DNA of 37,463 nt. Origin: an uncultured Lachnospiraceae bacterium. Lineage in GTDB: Bacteria; Bacillota; Clostridia; Lachnospirales; Lachnospiraceae. Below the pieces are notes generated by a model. That model saw nothing but the letters and a program-made list of their open reading frames with translations, did no database searches and had not been told where the DNA came from. This document shows, one piece after another, positions 1-7,418 of the stretch (the first letter of the stretch is position 1; the number at the start of each line of letters is the position of its first letter). Location of the stretch: positions 1 through 37,463 of the forward strand of contig CAJOFQ010000011.1 of NCBI GenBank assembly GCA_905233955.1, written 5' to 3'. Both the position numbers and the translations under genes were made by a program.

Positions 1-1085
1 ACTATACTCTGGCAGTGAACATCGTTATTCAGATCGTACACAACCCCGGTTTCGGTTGCTACCACTTTGGGACGCAGCGGATAATCGGGGTTGTTTTCTA
101 CAACCTTGCCGTATTCGCCATTAGAAAGCCTTACAATGCTGTCAACCGGATACAGAATTACACTGGTAAGGAAGCTCTTCATGGCCTTCATATCCAGGTC
201 ATCTGTCATAGTCATAATGATCTCTATTGCGTCCTTCTTGGGAAAGCCTTTTTTATAGGGGCGTTCCGTAACCAGAGCATCATATACATCTGCAACAGAA
301 ATAATGCGGGCATAGGGGTGGATCTTGGTGCCTCCTACAGCCATAGGATAGCCTTTGCCGTTCATCTTCTCATGATGCTGCAGAACACCGCTCTTTATTC
401 CGGTGGAAAAGCCACTGCTGCTTTCTAATATTTTATAACCATACAGAGAATGGAATTTCATCTGATGAAATTCTTCGTCGGTAAGCCGGGATGGTTTGTT
501 AAGAATAGTCTTGGGGATCTTGGATTTGCCTACATCATGCAGAAGGCCGGCGATGCCGATCTCACGGATCTCGTCCCTCTTAAGACCGTATTTTTTACCT
601 ATTATCATGGACAGGGAAGCCACATCCACACTGTGTTTGAAGGTGTATTCGTCAGAGACCTTGAGCTGAGCAATATCTATGGCTACAGCGTCATACTTGG
701 TAATGGCGCGTGTGAGTTCGTCAGATACATTGTTAGTAGTTTCCAGGAAGCTCTGGGATTCGGTATTGTCAAAGAGGAACTGAACGCCCTCGCCAACACG
801 CTTTTTAACATCTTCTCTGAGAGATACCTTGACAGGATCATCCACCCTGGTGCGTTCGACGGCACGCTTGGCCTTGTCCGACAGAGGAACGCTGAGACCA
901 TCTTCTTCGCCTTCCTGGATGATGATAGAATTGATGCCATGCTCTTCGAGATACTGGATATAATGACCTTCCAGTTGGGTGCCCTGCTGTATCAGAATAC
1001 GACCGCTGGCGTCGCGAATCTGCTGACCCAGCTTCATTCCCTCTTCCAGCTTCCGGATACTCACCCTCTTTTGAGTAATAGCCAC
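1..1085 (-). CDS. HD-GYP domain c-di-GMP phosphodiesterase (C-terminus outside window)
   Basis: Read on the minus strand from a GTG codon at 1085-1083, preceded by AAAGGAG seven bases upstream; 361 codons are visible before the window edge. An N-terminal region of about 130 residues precedes an HD-GYP domain (about 145-290). Visible motifs are H151 in KHSVDVASL, the HD pair in LLHDVGKSKIP (H183, D184), H212 in KFHSLYG, HHE at 237-239, GYP at 245-247 and ADVYDALVTERPYK near 265-277. HD-GYP proteins hydrolyse cyclic di-GMP at a di- or trinuclear metal centre; all expected metal ligands appear present, so activity is likely. The 70 visible residues after the domain are uncharacterised. It is transcribed away from the tRNA genes from its own promoter. 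The GTG start makes it easy to miss, and the + strand ORFs over it are shadows. Confidence 0.93.
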   Translation of the reverse strand, partial: MAITQKRVSIRKLEEGMKLGQQIRDASGRILIQQGTQLEGHYIQYLEEHGINSIIIQEGEEDGLSVPLSDKAKRAVERTRVDDPVKVSLREDVKKRVGEGVQFLFDNTESQSFLETTNNVSDELTRAITKYDAVAIDIAQLKVSDEYTFKHSVDVASLSMIIGKKYGLKRDEIREIGIAGLLHDVGKSKIPKTILNKPSRLTDEEFHQMKFHSLYGYKILESSSGFSTGIKSGVLQHHEKMNGKGYPMAVGGTKIHPYARIISVADVYDALVTERPYKKGFPKKDAIEIIMTMTDDLDMKAMKSFLTSVILYPVDSIVRLSNGEYGKVVENNPDYPLRPKVVATETGVVYDLNNDVHCQSI

Positions 1086-1126
1086 GATATGTCTCCTTTT
1101 TTATCACACACACACTCCAAAGGGAG

Positions 1127-1135
1127 AGTATAACA
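1127..1135 (-). promoter_or_regulatory. Extended -10 promoter of the HD-GYP gene
   Basis: On the minus strand this reads TGTTATACT, an extended -10 element (TGn plus TATACT), about 42 bases upstream of the GTG start. No good -35 box is seen, as is usual for extended -10 promoters. Confidence 0.5.
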
Positions 1136-1179
1136 TAAAAAATGTGAAAATGATAGTAAAATGAGGGGGATTTTATTAC

Positions 1180-1208
1180 TTGACAAAAGCTGTGCACTTT
1201 GGTAATAT
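1180..1208 (+). promoter_or_regulatory. Sigma70-type promoter of the tRNA-Leu pair
   Basis: TTGACA (1180-1185), a 17-base spacer and TAATAT (1203-1208) lie 17 bases upstream of the first tRNA. This is a near-consensus stable-RNA promoter. Confidence 0.85.
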
Positions 1209-1225
1209 AGCTTTTGCGTTTGATT

Positions 1226-1309
1226 GCGGAGGTGTCGGAACTGGCAGACGAGCTAGACTAAGGATCTAGTGGCAGCAATGTCGTGTGGGTTCAAGTCCCA
1301 TCCTCCGCA
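1226..1309 (+). tRNA. tRNA-Leu (anticodon AAG)
   Basis: Acceptor arms GCGGAGG (1226-1232) and CCTCCGC (1302-1308) pair perfectly, with A73 at 1309. The anticodon stem CTAGA/TCTAG encloses CTAAGGA, giving anticodon AAG. A long variable arm and the T-loop GGTTCAAGTCC fit a class II leucine tRNA. CCA is not encoded and must be added enzymatically. Confidence 0.96.
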
Positions 1310-1326
1310 TTTTAATTTGTATATGC

Positions 1327-1411
1327 GCACGAGTGGCGGAATTGGCAGACGCGCAGGCTTCAGGTGCCTGTGGTGGTTTACATCGTGTGGGTTCAAGTCC
1401 CACCTCGTGCA
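1327..1411 (+). tRNA. tRNA-Leu (anticodon CAG)
   Basis: Acceptor GCACGAG (1327-1333) pairs with CTCGTGC (1404-1410), with A73 at 1411. The anticodon stem CAGGC/GCCTG encloses TTCAGGT, giving CAG. It has a long variable arm and the same T-arm as the preceding tRNA-Leu, 17 bases upstream. CCA is not encoded. The two genes probably form one transcript. Confidence 0.96.
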
Positions 1412-1416
1412 TTGTG

Positions 1417-1450
1417 AAAAGGGGTTGTCGCAGAAGCGGCAACCCCTTTT
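1417..1450 (+). terminator. Terminator of the tRNA-Leu operon
   Basis: An 11-bp stem AAAAGGGGTTG (1417-1427) / CAACCCCTTTT (1440-1450) is extended inward by TCGC/GCGG around AGAA. It starts five bases after the second tRNA and ends in a T run contained in the stem, so it could work on both strands. Confidence 0.85.
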
Positions 1451-1462
1451 CATAAACCCACG

Positions 1463-1530
1463 GGGGCCCTTGCCCCCAGTGGGTTTCCCTTTCAGGGACT
1501 AGGCGCTTGCAGCGCCGTCGCCGTCCCACC
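1463..1530. repeat. Structured repeat, copy 1
   Basis: The first of two near-identical units; bases 1471-1530 are identical to 1557-1616, and similarity extends left to 1463. The unit can fold into CCCACGGGGGC/GCCCCCaGTGGG (arms 1457-1467 and 1472-1483, one bulged A), CCCT/AGGG (1487-1497) and GGCGC-TTGCA-GCGCC (1502-1516). An alternative closing helix pairs GTGGG (1479-1483) with CCCAC (1525-1529). This resembles REP-type palindromic repeats or a structured RNA. The family is not recognised. Confidence 0.8.
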
Positions 1531-1548
1531 TGATTCCGGATATGTCAC

Positions 1549-1616
1549 GGGGCCCATGCCCCCAGTGGGTTTCCCTTTCAGGGACTAGGCGCTTGCAGCG
1601 CCGTCGCCGTCCCACC
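1549..1616. repeat. Structured repeat, copy 2
   Basis: The second unit begins 86 bases after the first. The 60-base core 1557-1616 is identical to copy 1, while the left arm is diverged (GGGGCCCA instead of GGGGCCCT) and the first hairpin is shorter. Confidence 0.8.
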
Positions 1617-1809
1617 GTTTACCGAGAGGCATTCCCAGAGATGCCGGTCGCCGTACGGAAACAGATCATAAAACACAGTCTGATATTTATTAGTCCGAAG
1701 AATACCTGAGCATGCAAACATAGTCTCATCCCACACCGTAAGGAAAAAACAAAAACAAAGAGGATACTCCCTACATGACCGTAGTAAAGGGTCGTTAACC
1801 CACCAACAT

Positions 1810-1838
1810 TTGACAATTTGAGTGATAAGATGCACAAT
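1810..1838 (+). promoter_or_regulatory. Candidate promoter of hisS-aspS
   Basis: A perfect -35 TTGACA (1810-1815) is followed at 17 bases by a weak -10 CACAAT (1833-1838, four of six). It lies about 100 bases upstream of the hisS start. Confidence 0.4.
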
Positions 1839-1868
1839 AAATCATACCTGAATACCCGACAGAACGAA

Positions 1869-1892
1869 GCTATGAGAAAAGCTATGAGAAAA
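1869..1892. repeat. 12-base tandem duplication in hisS leader
   Basis: GCTATGAGAAAA occurs twice head to tail (1869-1880 and 1881-1892) in the presumed hisS 5' untranslated region. This may be slippage or a small recent duplication; no function is evident. Confidence 0.7.
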
Positions 1893-1941
1893 TATTTTTC
1901 TGGACGCGGGTATACGCCAAAGGAAGTGAGAGGAGAATGCA

Positions 1942-3207
1942 ATGCCCCTTAAGAAAAAACCGGTCAACGGAATGAAGGACATAATGCCGCGGGAGAAGGA
2001 AATCCGCGACTATGTCACACGGGTTATAACAGATACATACCGAAGCTATGGCTTTACTCCAATAGAGACACCCTGCATGGAAGACATCCGCAATTTGTCC
2101 AACAAGCAGGGCGGAGAAAATGAGAAGCTCATATTCAAGGTATTAAAGCGCGGAGAGAAGCTGCGGCTGGACGAAGCAAAGGACGAAAGTGATGTAGTGG
2201 ATTATGGGATGCGCTACGATCTAACAGTGCCACTATCGAGATTCTATGCCAATAATGCAAACGAATTACCAACCCCCTTTAAGGCACTGCAGATAGGAAG
2301 TGTCTGGAGAGCTGATCGACCACAGAGGGGACGCTATCGCCAGTTCACACAGTGTGATATAGATATATTGGGAGACGCTACGCCCCTTGCAGAGATAGAA
2401 CTGATCCTTGCCACAACAGCCACACTTGGCAAGCTGGGCTTTAAGGGATTTGAGATCCGCATCAATGAGCGCCGGATACTTAAGGCCATGGCCATATATG
2501 CAGGATTTTCGGATGAAGCACTGGAGGATGTATTTATTACGCTTGATAAGATGGATAAGATCGGAATAGAAGGCGTAAAAAGCGAGCTGAATGACCATGA
2601 ATATTCCAAGGATGTGGTAGAAAAATATATCGGATTATTTAACGAATTAGAAGGAGAGCGGGATGTAAAAAAGGCGCTGTCCATATTAAGAGAACACCAT
2701 GAAGGAATGCTGCCTGATGAAGCATCGGACAGGCTGAGAGAAATAGTGGATGCGGTTGAAGCGGCCAAGGAGGCGGATTTTTCACTGGTATTTGACCCTA
2801 CATTGGTGCGGGGGATGAGCTATTATACAGGAACTATTTTTGAAATATCCATGCCCCAGTTCGGTTCCAGCTGCGGAGGCGGCGGCCGCTATGATGAAAT
2901 GGTAGGAAAGTTTTCTGGGCATGATGTGCCGGCATGCGGATTCTCCATAGGCTTTGAGCGCATAATTCTTCTGTTGATGGAATCCGGATTTACCATACCG
3001 GGACAGTCAGATAGAAAAGTATATCTCATAGAGAAGGGATATCCAATGGACAAGCTTTCAGATATCATGGCGAAGGCAGCCGCAGAGCGCAAAAATGGCA
3101 CACAGGTTTTGATAGAGTGGATGAATAAAAATAAAAAATTCCAGAAAGAAAAGCTGACAAATGAAGGCTACAATGATTTTGTGGAATTTTTCAAAAGAGA
3201 CGCATAA
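1942..3207 (+). CDS. hisS: Histidine--tRNA ligase with short C-terminal domain
   Basis: A class II synthetase of 421 residues charging tRNA-His in the cytoplasm. Visible are motif 2 with the histidine-specific context (RADRPQRGRYRQFTQCDID, about 119-138), the histidine-binding signature LVRGMSYYTGTIFEI (about 288-302), SSCGGGGRYDEMV and motif 3 in GFSIGFERIILLL. ATG 1942 has AGGAGA upstream; the ATG at 1937 is out of frame. The C-terminal anticodon-binding part is only about 63 residues (from KVYLIEKG), against roughly 95 in E. coli-type HisRS. It lacks the usual final strand-helix region with the GE.E and K.L signatures. It leads a hisS-aspS operon with a 38-base gap. Confidence 0.95.
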   Translation: MPLKKKPVNGMKDIMPREKEIRDYVTRVITDTYRSYGFTPIETPCMEDIRNLSNKQGGENEKLIFKVLKRGEKLRLDEAKDESDVVDYGMRYDLTVPLSRFYANNANELPTPFKALQIGSVWRADRPQRGRYRQFTQCDIDILGDATPLAEIELILATTATLGKLGFKGFEIRINERRILKAMAIYAGFSDEALEDVFITLDKMDKIGIEGVKSELNDHEYSKDVVEKYIGLFNELEGERDVKKALSILREHHEGMLPDEASDRLREIVDAVEAAKEADFSLVFDPTLVRGMSYYTGTIFEISMPQFGSSCGGGGRYDEMVGKFSGHDVPACGFSIGFERIILLLMESGFTIPGQSDRKVYLIEKGYPMDKLSDIMAKAAAERKNGTQVLIEWMNKNKKFQKEKLTNEGYNDFVEFFKRDA

Positions 3208-3245
3208 ATATAAAAGACATATAATTTGAAGGGAGCAATACTAAC

Positions 3246-5033
3246 ATGTCGGAATCCATTAAGGGAATGCATCGTACCAACAGGTGTACCGAGGTTACAT
3301 CAGAGTTCATCGGACAGCAGGTTACGCTGATGGGATGGGTACAGAAACGCCGTAATCTGGGAAGTCTGATATTTATAGATCTAAGAGACCGCAGCGGATT
3401 GATGCAGGTTGTATTTGACGAACCGAAGACAGGAAGCGAAGGCTTCAAAAAGGCAGGAGAGCTTAGAAGCGAATATGTAATTGCCGTAACCGGCACAGTG
3501 CAAAAGCGGACCGCAGCCATCAATCCCAACCTCAAAACCGGTGACATAGAGGTTATAGCAGAAGACCTCAGGATATTTTCTGAGGCTGATACACCTCCAT
3601 TTCCCATAGAAGAGAATATCAACACCAAGGACGAGCTTCGACTGAAATACAGATATCTTGATCTTAGAAGGCCTGATCTGCAGCGAAATCTTATGCTCAG
3701 AAGCAGGGTGTGCAGTGTAGTTAGAAACTTTTTATCAGAAGAAGGCTTCCTGGAAATAGAGACACCGATTTTGCAGAAATCTACTCCTGAGGGGGCCCGT
3801 GATTATCTGGTTCCCTCCAGAATACATCAGGGCAGCTTTTACGCGCTTCCACAGTCACCCCAGTTATTCAAACAGCTTCTTATGTGTTCTGGCTTTGACA
3901 GATATTATCAGATAGCAAAATGCTTCCGTGACGAGGATCTAAGAGCTGACCGTCAGCCGGAATTTACACAGATTGATATGGAGCTTTCCTTTGTAGAAGC
4001 AGAGGATGTCATGGATGTTAACGAAAGGCTTTTGGCGAGGATATGGAAGGAGATAATGGGACAGGATATCACACTTCCCCTTCCGAGAATGACCTGGCAG
4101 GAGGCCATGGATCGCTTCGGCTCTGACAAGCCCGACACCCGTTTTGGTATGGAGCTTGTGGATGTTTCAGAAATAGCTGCCGGAAGCGGTTTTGGAGTTT
4201 TTGAAGGAGCGCTGGAAGCAGGCGGAAGTGTAAGAGGAATCAATGTCACAGGCCAGGGATCAATGTCCAGAAAGCAGATAGACAAGCTCGTTGAAGAAGC
4301 GAAGGGCATTGGGGCCAAGGGCTTGGCGTGGCTTGCATTGGGAGATGACGGTGCCGTCAAATCTTCTTTTGCAAAATTCATATCCGAAGAAAAAATACAG
4401 GAACTGATCCGGGCTATGAATGCGTCAAATGGAGACCTGCTCCTGTTTGCAGCGGACCGTAATAAGATAGTGTGGGAGGTTCTTGGAGCGCTTCGGCTGT
4501 CACTTGCAAAAAGACTTGAACTTATAGATGAGAGTAGATATGATTTTCTCTGGATAGTTGATTTTCCTCTTTTTGAATGGTCTGATGAGCAGGGACGCTA
4601 TCTTGCTATGCACCATCCCTTTACCATGCCCCGTGAAGAGGATGTGGCTATAATGAACACAGATAAAAAAGGCGAAGCCAGAGCAGAGGCCTATGACATA
4701 GTATTGAATGGAACTGAACTGGGAGGCGGTTCAGTGAGGATTCATCAGGCCGATGTCCAGGAGGAGATGTTCAAGGCTCTTGGTTTCACATCTGAAGAAG
4801 CCCATGAGAGATTTGGATTTTTGCTGGATGCTTTTAACTTCGGAGTGCCGCCTCATGCAGGGCTGGCATATGGATTGGATCGTCTTATCATGCTGATGGC
4901 AAAAACGGATTCCATCCGCGATGTAATTGCGTTCCCCAAGGTCAAGGATGCGTCTGATCTTATGACAGATGCTCCGGCGGCAGTTGATGAAGCACAGTTG
5001 GATGAACTGGGACTTACATTGAAGCAGAAATAG
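3246..5033 (+). CDS. aspS: Aspartate--tRNA ligase
   Basis: A bacterial-type class IIb AspRS of 595 residues, about the usual length. It has an N-terminal OB-fold anticodon domain with RDRSGLMQVVFDE (about 43-55), motif 1 around YLDLRRPDLQRNLMLRSRV, motif 2 FRDEDLRADRQPEFTQIDME (about 222-241), a central GAD-type insertion typical of bacterial AspRS, HHPFTMP near 458 and motif 3 GLAYGLDRLIML near 540. The ribosome-binding site is AAGGGAG. It is followed after 29 bases by a histidine kinase gene, with no terminator seen between them, so read-through into the signalling block is possible. Confidence 0.97.
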   Translation: MSESIKGMHRTNRCTEVTSEFIGQQVTLMGWVQKRRNLGSLIFIDLRDRSGLMQVVFDEPKTGSEGFKKAGELRSEYVIAVTGTVQKRTAAINPNLKTGDIEVIAEDLRIFSEADTPPFPIEENINTKDELRLKYRYLDLRRPDLQRNLMLRSRVCSVVRNFLSEEGFLEIETPILQKSTPEGARDYLVPSRIHQGSFYALPQSPQLFKQLLMCSGFDRYYQIAKCFRDEDLRADRQPEFTQIDMELSFVEAEDVMDVNERLLARIWKEIMGQDITLPLPRMTWQEAMDRFGSDKPDTRFGMELVDVSEIAAGSGFGVFEGALEAGGSVRGINVTGQGSMSRKQIDKLVEEAKGIGAKGLAWLALGDDGAVKSSFAKFISEEKIQELIRAMNASNGDLLLFAADRNKIVWEVLGALRLSLAKRLELIDESRYDFLWIVDFPLFEWSDEQGRYLAMHHPFTMPREEDVAIMNTDKKGEARAEAYDIVLNGTELGGGSVRIHQADVQEEMFKALGFTSEEAHERFGFLLDAFNFGVPPHAGLAYGLDRLIMLMAKTDSIRDVIAFPKVKDASDLMTDAPAAVDEAQLDELGLTLKQK

Positions 5034-5062
5034 ACCGGCAATAATTTTCATCAGGATTTGTT

Positions 5063-6973
5063 ATGGCAGACAGCAGATATTATTACACAGAATCAGAGGA
5101 GAATTTCATAAGAACACTGCCCATACCTTTGATAGTCAGTCAGTACTACGAGGGGTTCTATCATATAATTGCCATTTCTGATGCAATGTGTGAACTCATG
5201 AGATGGGACGAGGAGACATGGCGTTCCAAGGTTACAATGGAGATCCCCAGAGAGCTCAAGACCAAAAAGGATGGCAGGGAGATTTGTCTGGAGGGACATT
5301 CCTATTCTATAGAGAAGGCTGATTCGCTTCTGTGGTATGTGGTGTTTTCAGAGAAAACCAGTTTAAGAGGGCTGTTTAGTTCCCATAGCAACAGGTATAC
5401 CTTGCAGAAGTATGCTATGGACAGGATTCTGGATACTACCCAGGATTGCGTTTTCTGGAAGGACAAGCACCGCAGGTTTGTGGGGGTTAACAGGGCTTTT
5501 CTCAACGCATATGGACTGGACAGCGCTTCAGAGCTGATTGGCAAAACTGATGAGGACATGGGCTGGCATCCTGATCCTGAACCTTTTCGTCAGGATGAAT
5601 TGGATGTGTTAAATGGCAAGAGTATACGATTTGCAAGGGGGCAGTGTGTAATAAGGGGACGAACCAGGGATATTCTTGCATCCAAGAGTCCTCTTTACGA
5701 TGGAGAAGAGATAGTAGGTCTGGTGGGAAGCTTCATAGATATCACTGATCAGGTCAACCAGCGAAGGGATAATGAGCATCTCATAGAAGAAAGAGAAGTG
5801 GCATTGCTGGAAGCAGAGCATGCCAAAGACACCATGAGCCAGTTTATCATGCGTGCCAGCCATGAAATGAGGACTCCCTTAAATGCGATACTGGGATTTA
5901 CCCAACTGTCCGAGGGAATCACCGATTCCGACATATTAAAGGACTATCTTGCCAAGATCCGTGTGTCCAGCAACATACTTGCTGATCTGGTTAATGATAT
6001 TTTAGATATCAGAAAGATGGAAGACGGTTCCATGCAGCTTTATCCTAAGCCCATGATCCTTACGGATCTTTTAAGGGATCTGGACGATATGGTTGGAGTT
6101 CTGGCGAGTGCCAAAAAGATTAATTTCATTACCGAGATCGGTCAGATCGATCATGAGTTTGTGATCTGTGACAAGGTCAGATTACAGCAGATTCTTATGA
6201 ATCTTTTAAATAATGCCGTAAAGTTTACTGATAAGGATGGAACAGTTTCACTTACTGTCAGCGAGAACTTTATTAGAGAGGGAGTGTCACAGTTTGTTTT
6301 TACTGTCAGGGATACGGGCTGTGGAATGAGTCCTGACTTTATAGGGCGCATTTTCCAACCTTTTACCCAGGAGAACCGCGACGCCGCCAAATACGGTGTG
6401 GGAACCGGGCTGGGAATGAATATTACCAAGCGTGTTGTGGATATGATGCATGGCGACATAGATGTGGAGAGCCAGGAAAATATAGGTACCATTTTTACTG
6501 TAAGATTGCCCTTGACACTTTCTGATATCCAAGAGTATCATAGTACTGTAGGCGATAGACCGGTCAGGGATACAACTTATTCCATAGCCGGTAAGAGACT
6601 GCTGGTGGTGGAGGACAACCTCATCAATCAGGAAGTTATCAAAGGCATGCTCGAGGTAGAAGAGCTGATCTGCGAGGTTGCTGATGATGGGGATATAGCC
6701 CTTGAGATGTTTGGCGATTCCCAGCCTGGCTATTATGAAGCGGTATTGATGGATATTCATCTGCCGGGAATGAATGGCTATGAGGTTACAAGACGCCTCA
6801 GGAGCATGCACAGGCCGGATGCCAAGACCATACCTATTCTTGCCATGTCAGCAGAGGTTGTAGATGAGGTGGTTAGGGAAAGCAGGGCTTCGGGGATGAA
6901 TGATTATCTTCCCAAGCCCATTGACATGAAAAGGTTAAAACAGATTCTCCAGACTTATCTGAATTACAAATGA
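5063..6973 (+). CDS. Cytosolic PAS hybrid histidine kinase (HK1)
   Basis: 636 residues without membrane segments. Order: a divergent PAS-like N-terminus (about 1-110), a PAS domain (about 120-232, FWKDKHRRFVGVNRAF and FIDITDQ), a coiled-coil linker, HisKA with phospho-acceptor H267 in RASHEMRTPLNAILG, an HATPase with N box NLLNNAVKFT, G1 DTGCGM and G2 GVGTGLGMNI, and a C-terminal receiver (about 512-632) with D564 in MDIHLPGMNG and a KP lysine. All catalytic residues are present. Autophosphorylation on H267 and transfer to D564 are expected, then to an Hpt partner. The Hpt gene follows after 31 bases. The signal is unknown; PAS domains commonly bind small ligands, haem or flavin. Confidence 0.93.
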   Translation: MADSRYYYTESEENFIRTLPIPLIVSQYYEGFYHIIAISDAMCELMRWDEETWRSKVTMEIPRELKTKKDGREICLEGHSYSIEKADSLLWYVVFSEKTSLRGLFSSHSNRYTLQKYAMDRILDTTQDCVFWKDKHRRFVGVNRAFLNAYGLDSASELIGKTDEDMGWHPDPEPFRQDELDVLNGKSIRFARGQCVIRGRTRDILASKSPLYDGEEIVGLVGSFIDITDQVNQRRDNEHLIEEREVALLEAEHAKDTMSQFIMRASHEMRTPLNAILGFTQLSEGITDSDILKDYLAKIRVSSNILADLVNDILDIRKMEDGSMQLYPKPMILTDLLRDLDDMVGVLASAKKINFITEIGQIDHEFVICDKVRLQQILMNLLNNAVKFTDKDGTVSLTVSENFIREGVSQFVFTVRDTGCGMSPDFIGRIFQPFTQENRDAAKYGVGTGLGMNITKRVVDMMHGDIDVESQENIGTIFTVRLPLTLSDIQEYHSTVGDRPVRDTTYSIAGKRLLVVEDNLINQEVIKGMLEVEELICEVADDGDIALEMFGDSQPGYYEAVLMDIHLPGMNGYEVTRRLRSMHRPDAKTIPILAMSAEVVDEVVRESRASGMNDYLPKPIDMKRLKQILQTYLNYK

Positions 6974-7004
6974 TTTAAGGTATCACATTTACGGGGGATG
7001 AGCT

Positions 7005-7352
7005 ATGACATTACGAGAGATATACGAAGGAATAGGGGATTACGATCGTATGACTGCCTGCATTGCCAAGGAGGAGAGCATACGCAAGTTTTTAAAGATG
7101 TTTCTCAAGGATGAGAATTACTCGATTTTAGAACGAGCCATGTCAGCCAGTGATGTTGAGAGGGCGTTTTATGGTGCGCACACCATGAAGGGTGTATGTC
7201 AGAACCTGTGCCTTACCCATCTGTATGAGCAGGTGTTTGTGGTAACGGAGGAACTAAGAGCCGGGAATCTGGAGGGGGCAAGAGAACATATGCCCGAATT
7301 GAAGAAGCGATACAATCAGGCAATAGAGCGGATTGAGACAATGGATGAATAG
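7005..7352 (+). CDS. Stand-alone Hpt phosphotransfer protein
   Basis: A 115-residue helical protein with the Hpt signature GAHTMKGVCQNL; H59 is the expected phospho-acceptor and the H-x-x-K-G spacing is intact. It is preceded by GGGGGATG and lies between two receiver-bearing proteins, so it probably shuttles phosphate from the HK1 receiver to other receivers in this block. A small terminator follows directly, so HK1-Hpt may be a transcription unit distinct from the genes downstream. Confidence 0.92.
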   Translation: MTLREIYEGIGDYDRMTACIAKEESIRKFLKMFLKDENYSILERAMSASDVERAFYGAHTMKGVCQNLCLTHLYEQVFVVTEELRAGNLEGAREHMPELKKRYNQAIERIETMDE

Positions 7353-7367
7353 GTGTTGCATTAGCTT

Positions 7368-7403
7368 AAGGAATCTGTCATAGTAAGATGGATTCCTTTT
7401 TTT
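7368..7403 (+). terminator. Internal terminator after the Hpt gene
   Basis: The stem AAGGAATC (7368-7375) / GATTCCTT (7391-7398) is followed by a run of seven T (7397-7403). The loop is 15 bases and the stem 8 bp, so termination may be partial. It separates the HK1-Hpt pair from the rest of the signalling genes. Confidence 0.65.
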
Positions 7404-7418
7404 GATACAGGTGGCAAT

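Larger units (their letters stand above)
1617..1941. other. Intergenic region upstream of hisS
   Basis: About 325 bases without a convincing gene. It holds a small hairpin GGCAT/ATGCC near 1628-1645, a candidate promoter at 1810-1838, a perfect 12-base tandem duplication at 1869-1892 and the hisS ribosome-binding site AGGAGA (1931-1936). No T-box signature (AGGGTGGNACCGCG) was found, although a tRNA synthetase follows. Confidence 0.5.

Noticed and set aside
15-1133. Two + strand ORFs of 137 and 227 codons
   Set aside because: They lie opposite the minus-strand HD-GYP gene, which has full family motifs and a ribosome-binding site; the + frames have no recognisable domains.
1253-1529. Short ORFs on both strands over the tRNA-Leu genes, e.g. 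minus-strand peptides with RWDLNPHD/VGLEPTRC
   Set aside because: They are translations of the antisense of tRNA T-arms and variable arms, a well-known annotation artefact; the tRNA structures explain the sequence.
1463-1616. CRISPR array
   Set aside because: Only two units, each with strong internal hairpins, and an 18-base spacer at most between 68-base units; no cas genes nearby.
1617-1941. Possible T-box leader upstream of hisS
   Set aside because: No AGGGTGGNACCGCG antiterminator signature and no terminator hairpin next to the start codon.
1578-1942. Minus-strand ORFs of 85 and 107 codons before hisS
   Set aside because: They overlap the non-coding repeat and the hisS leader, with no ribosome-binding site and no recognisable domain.
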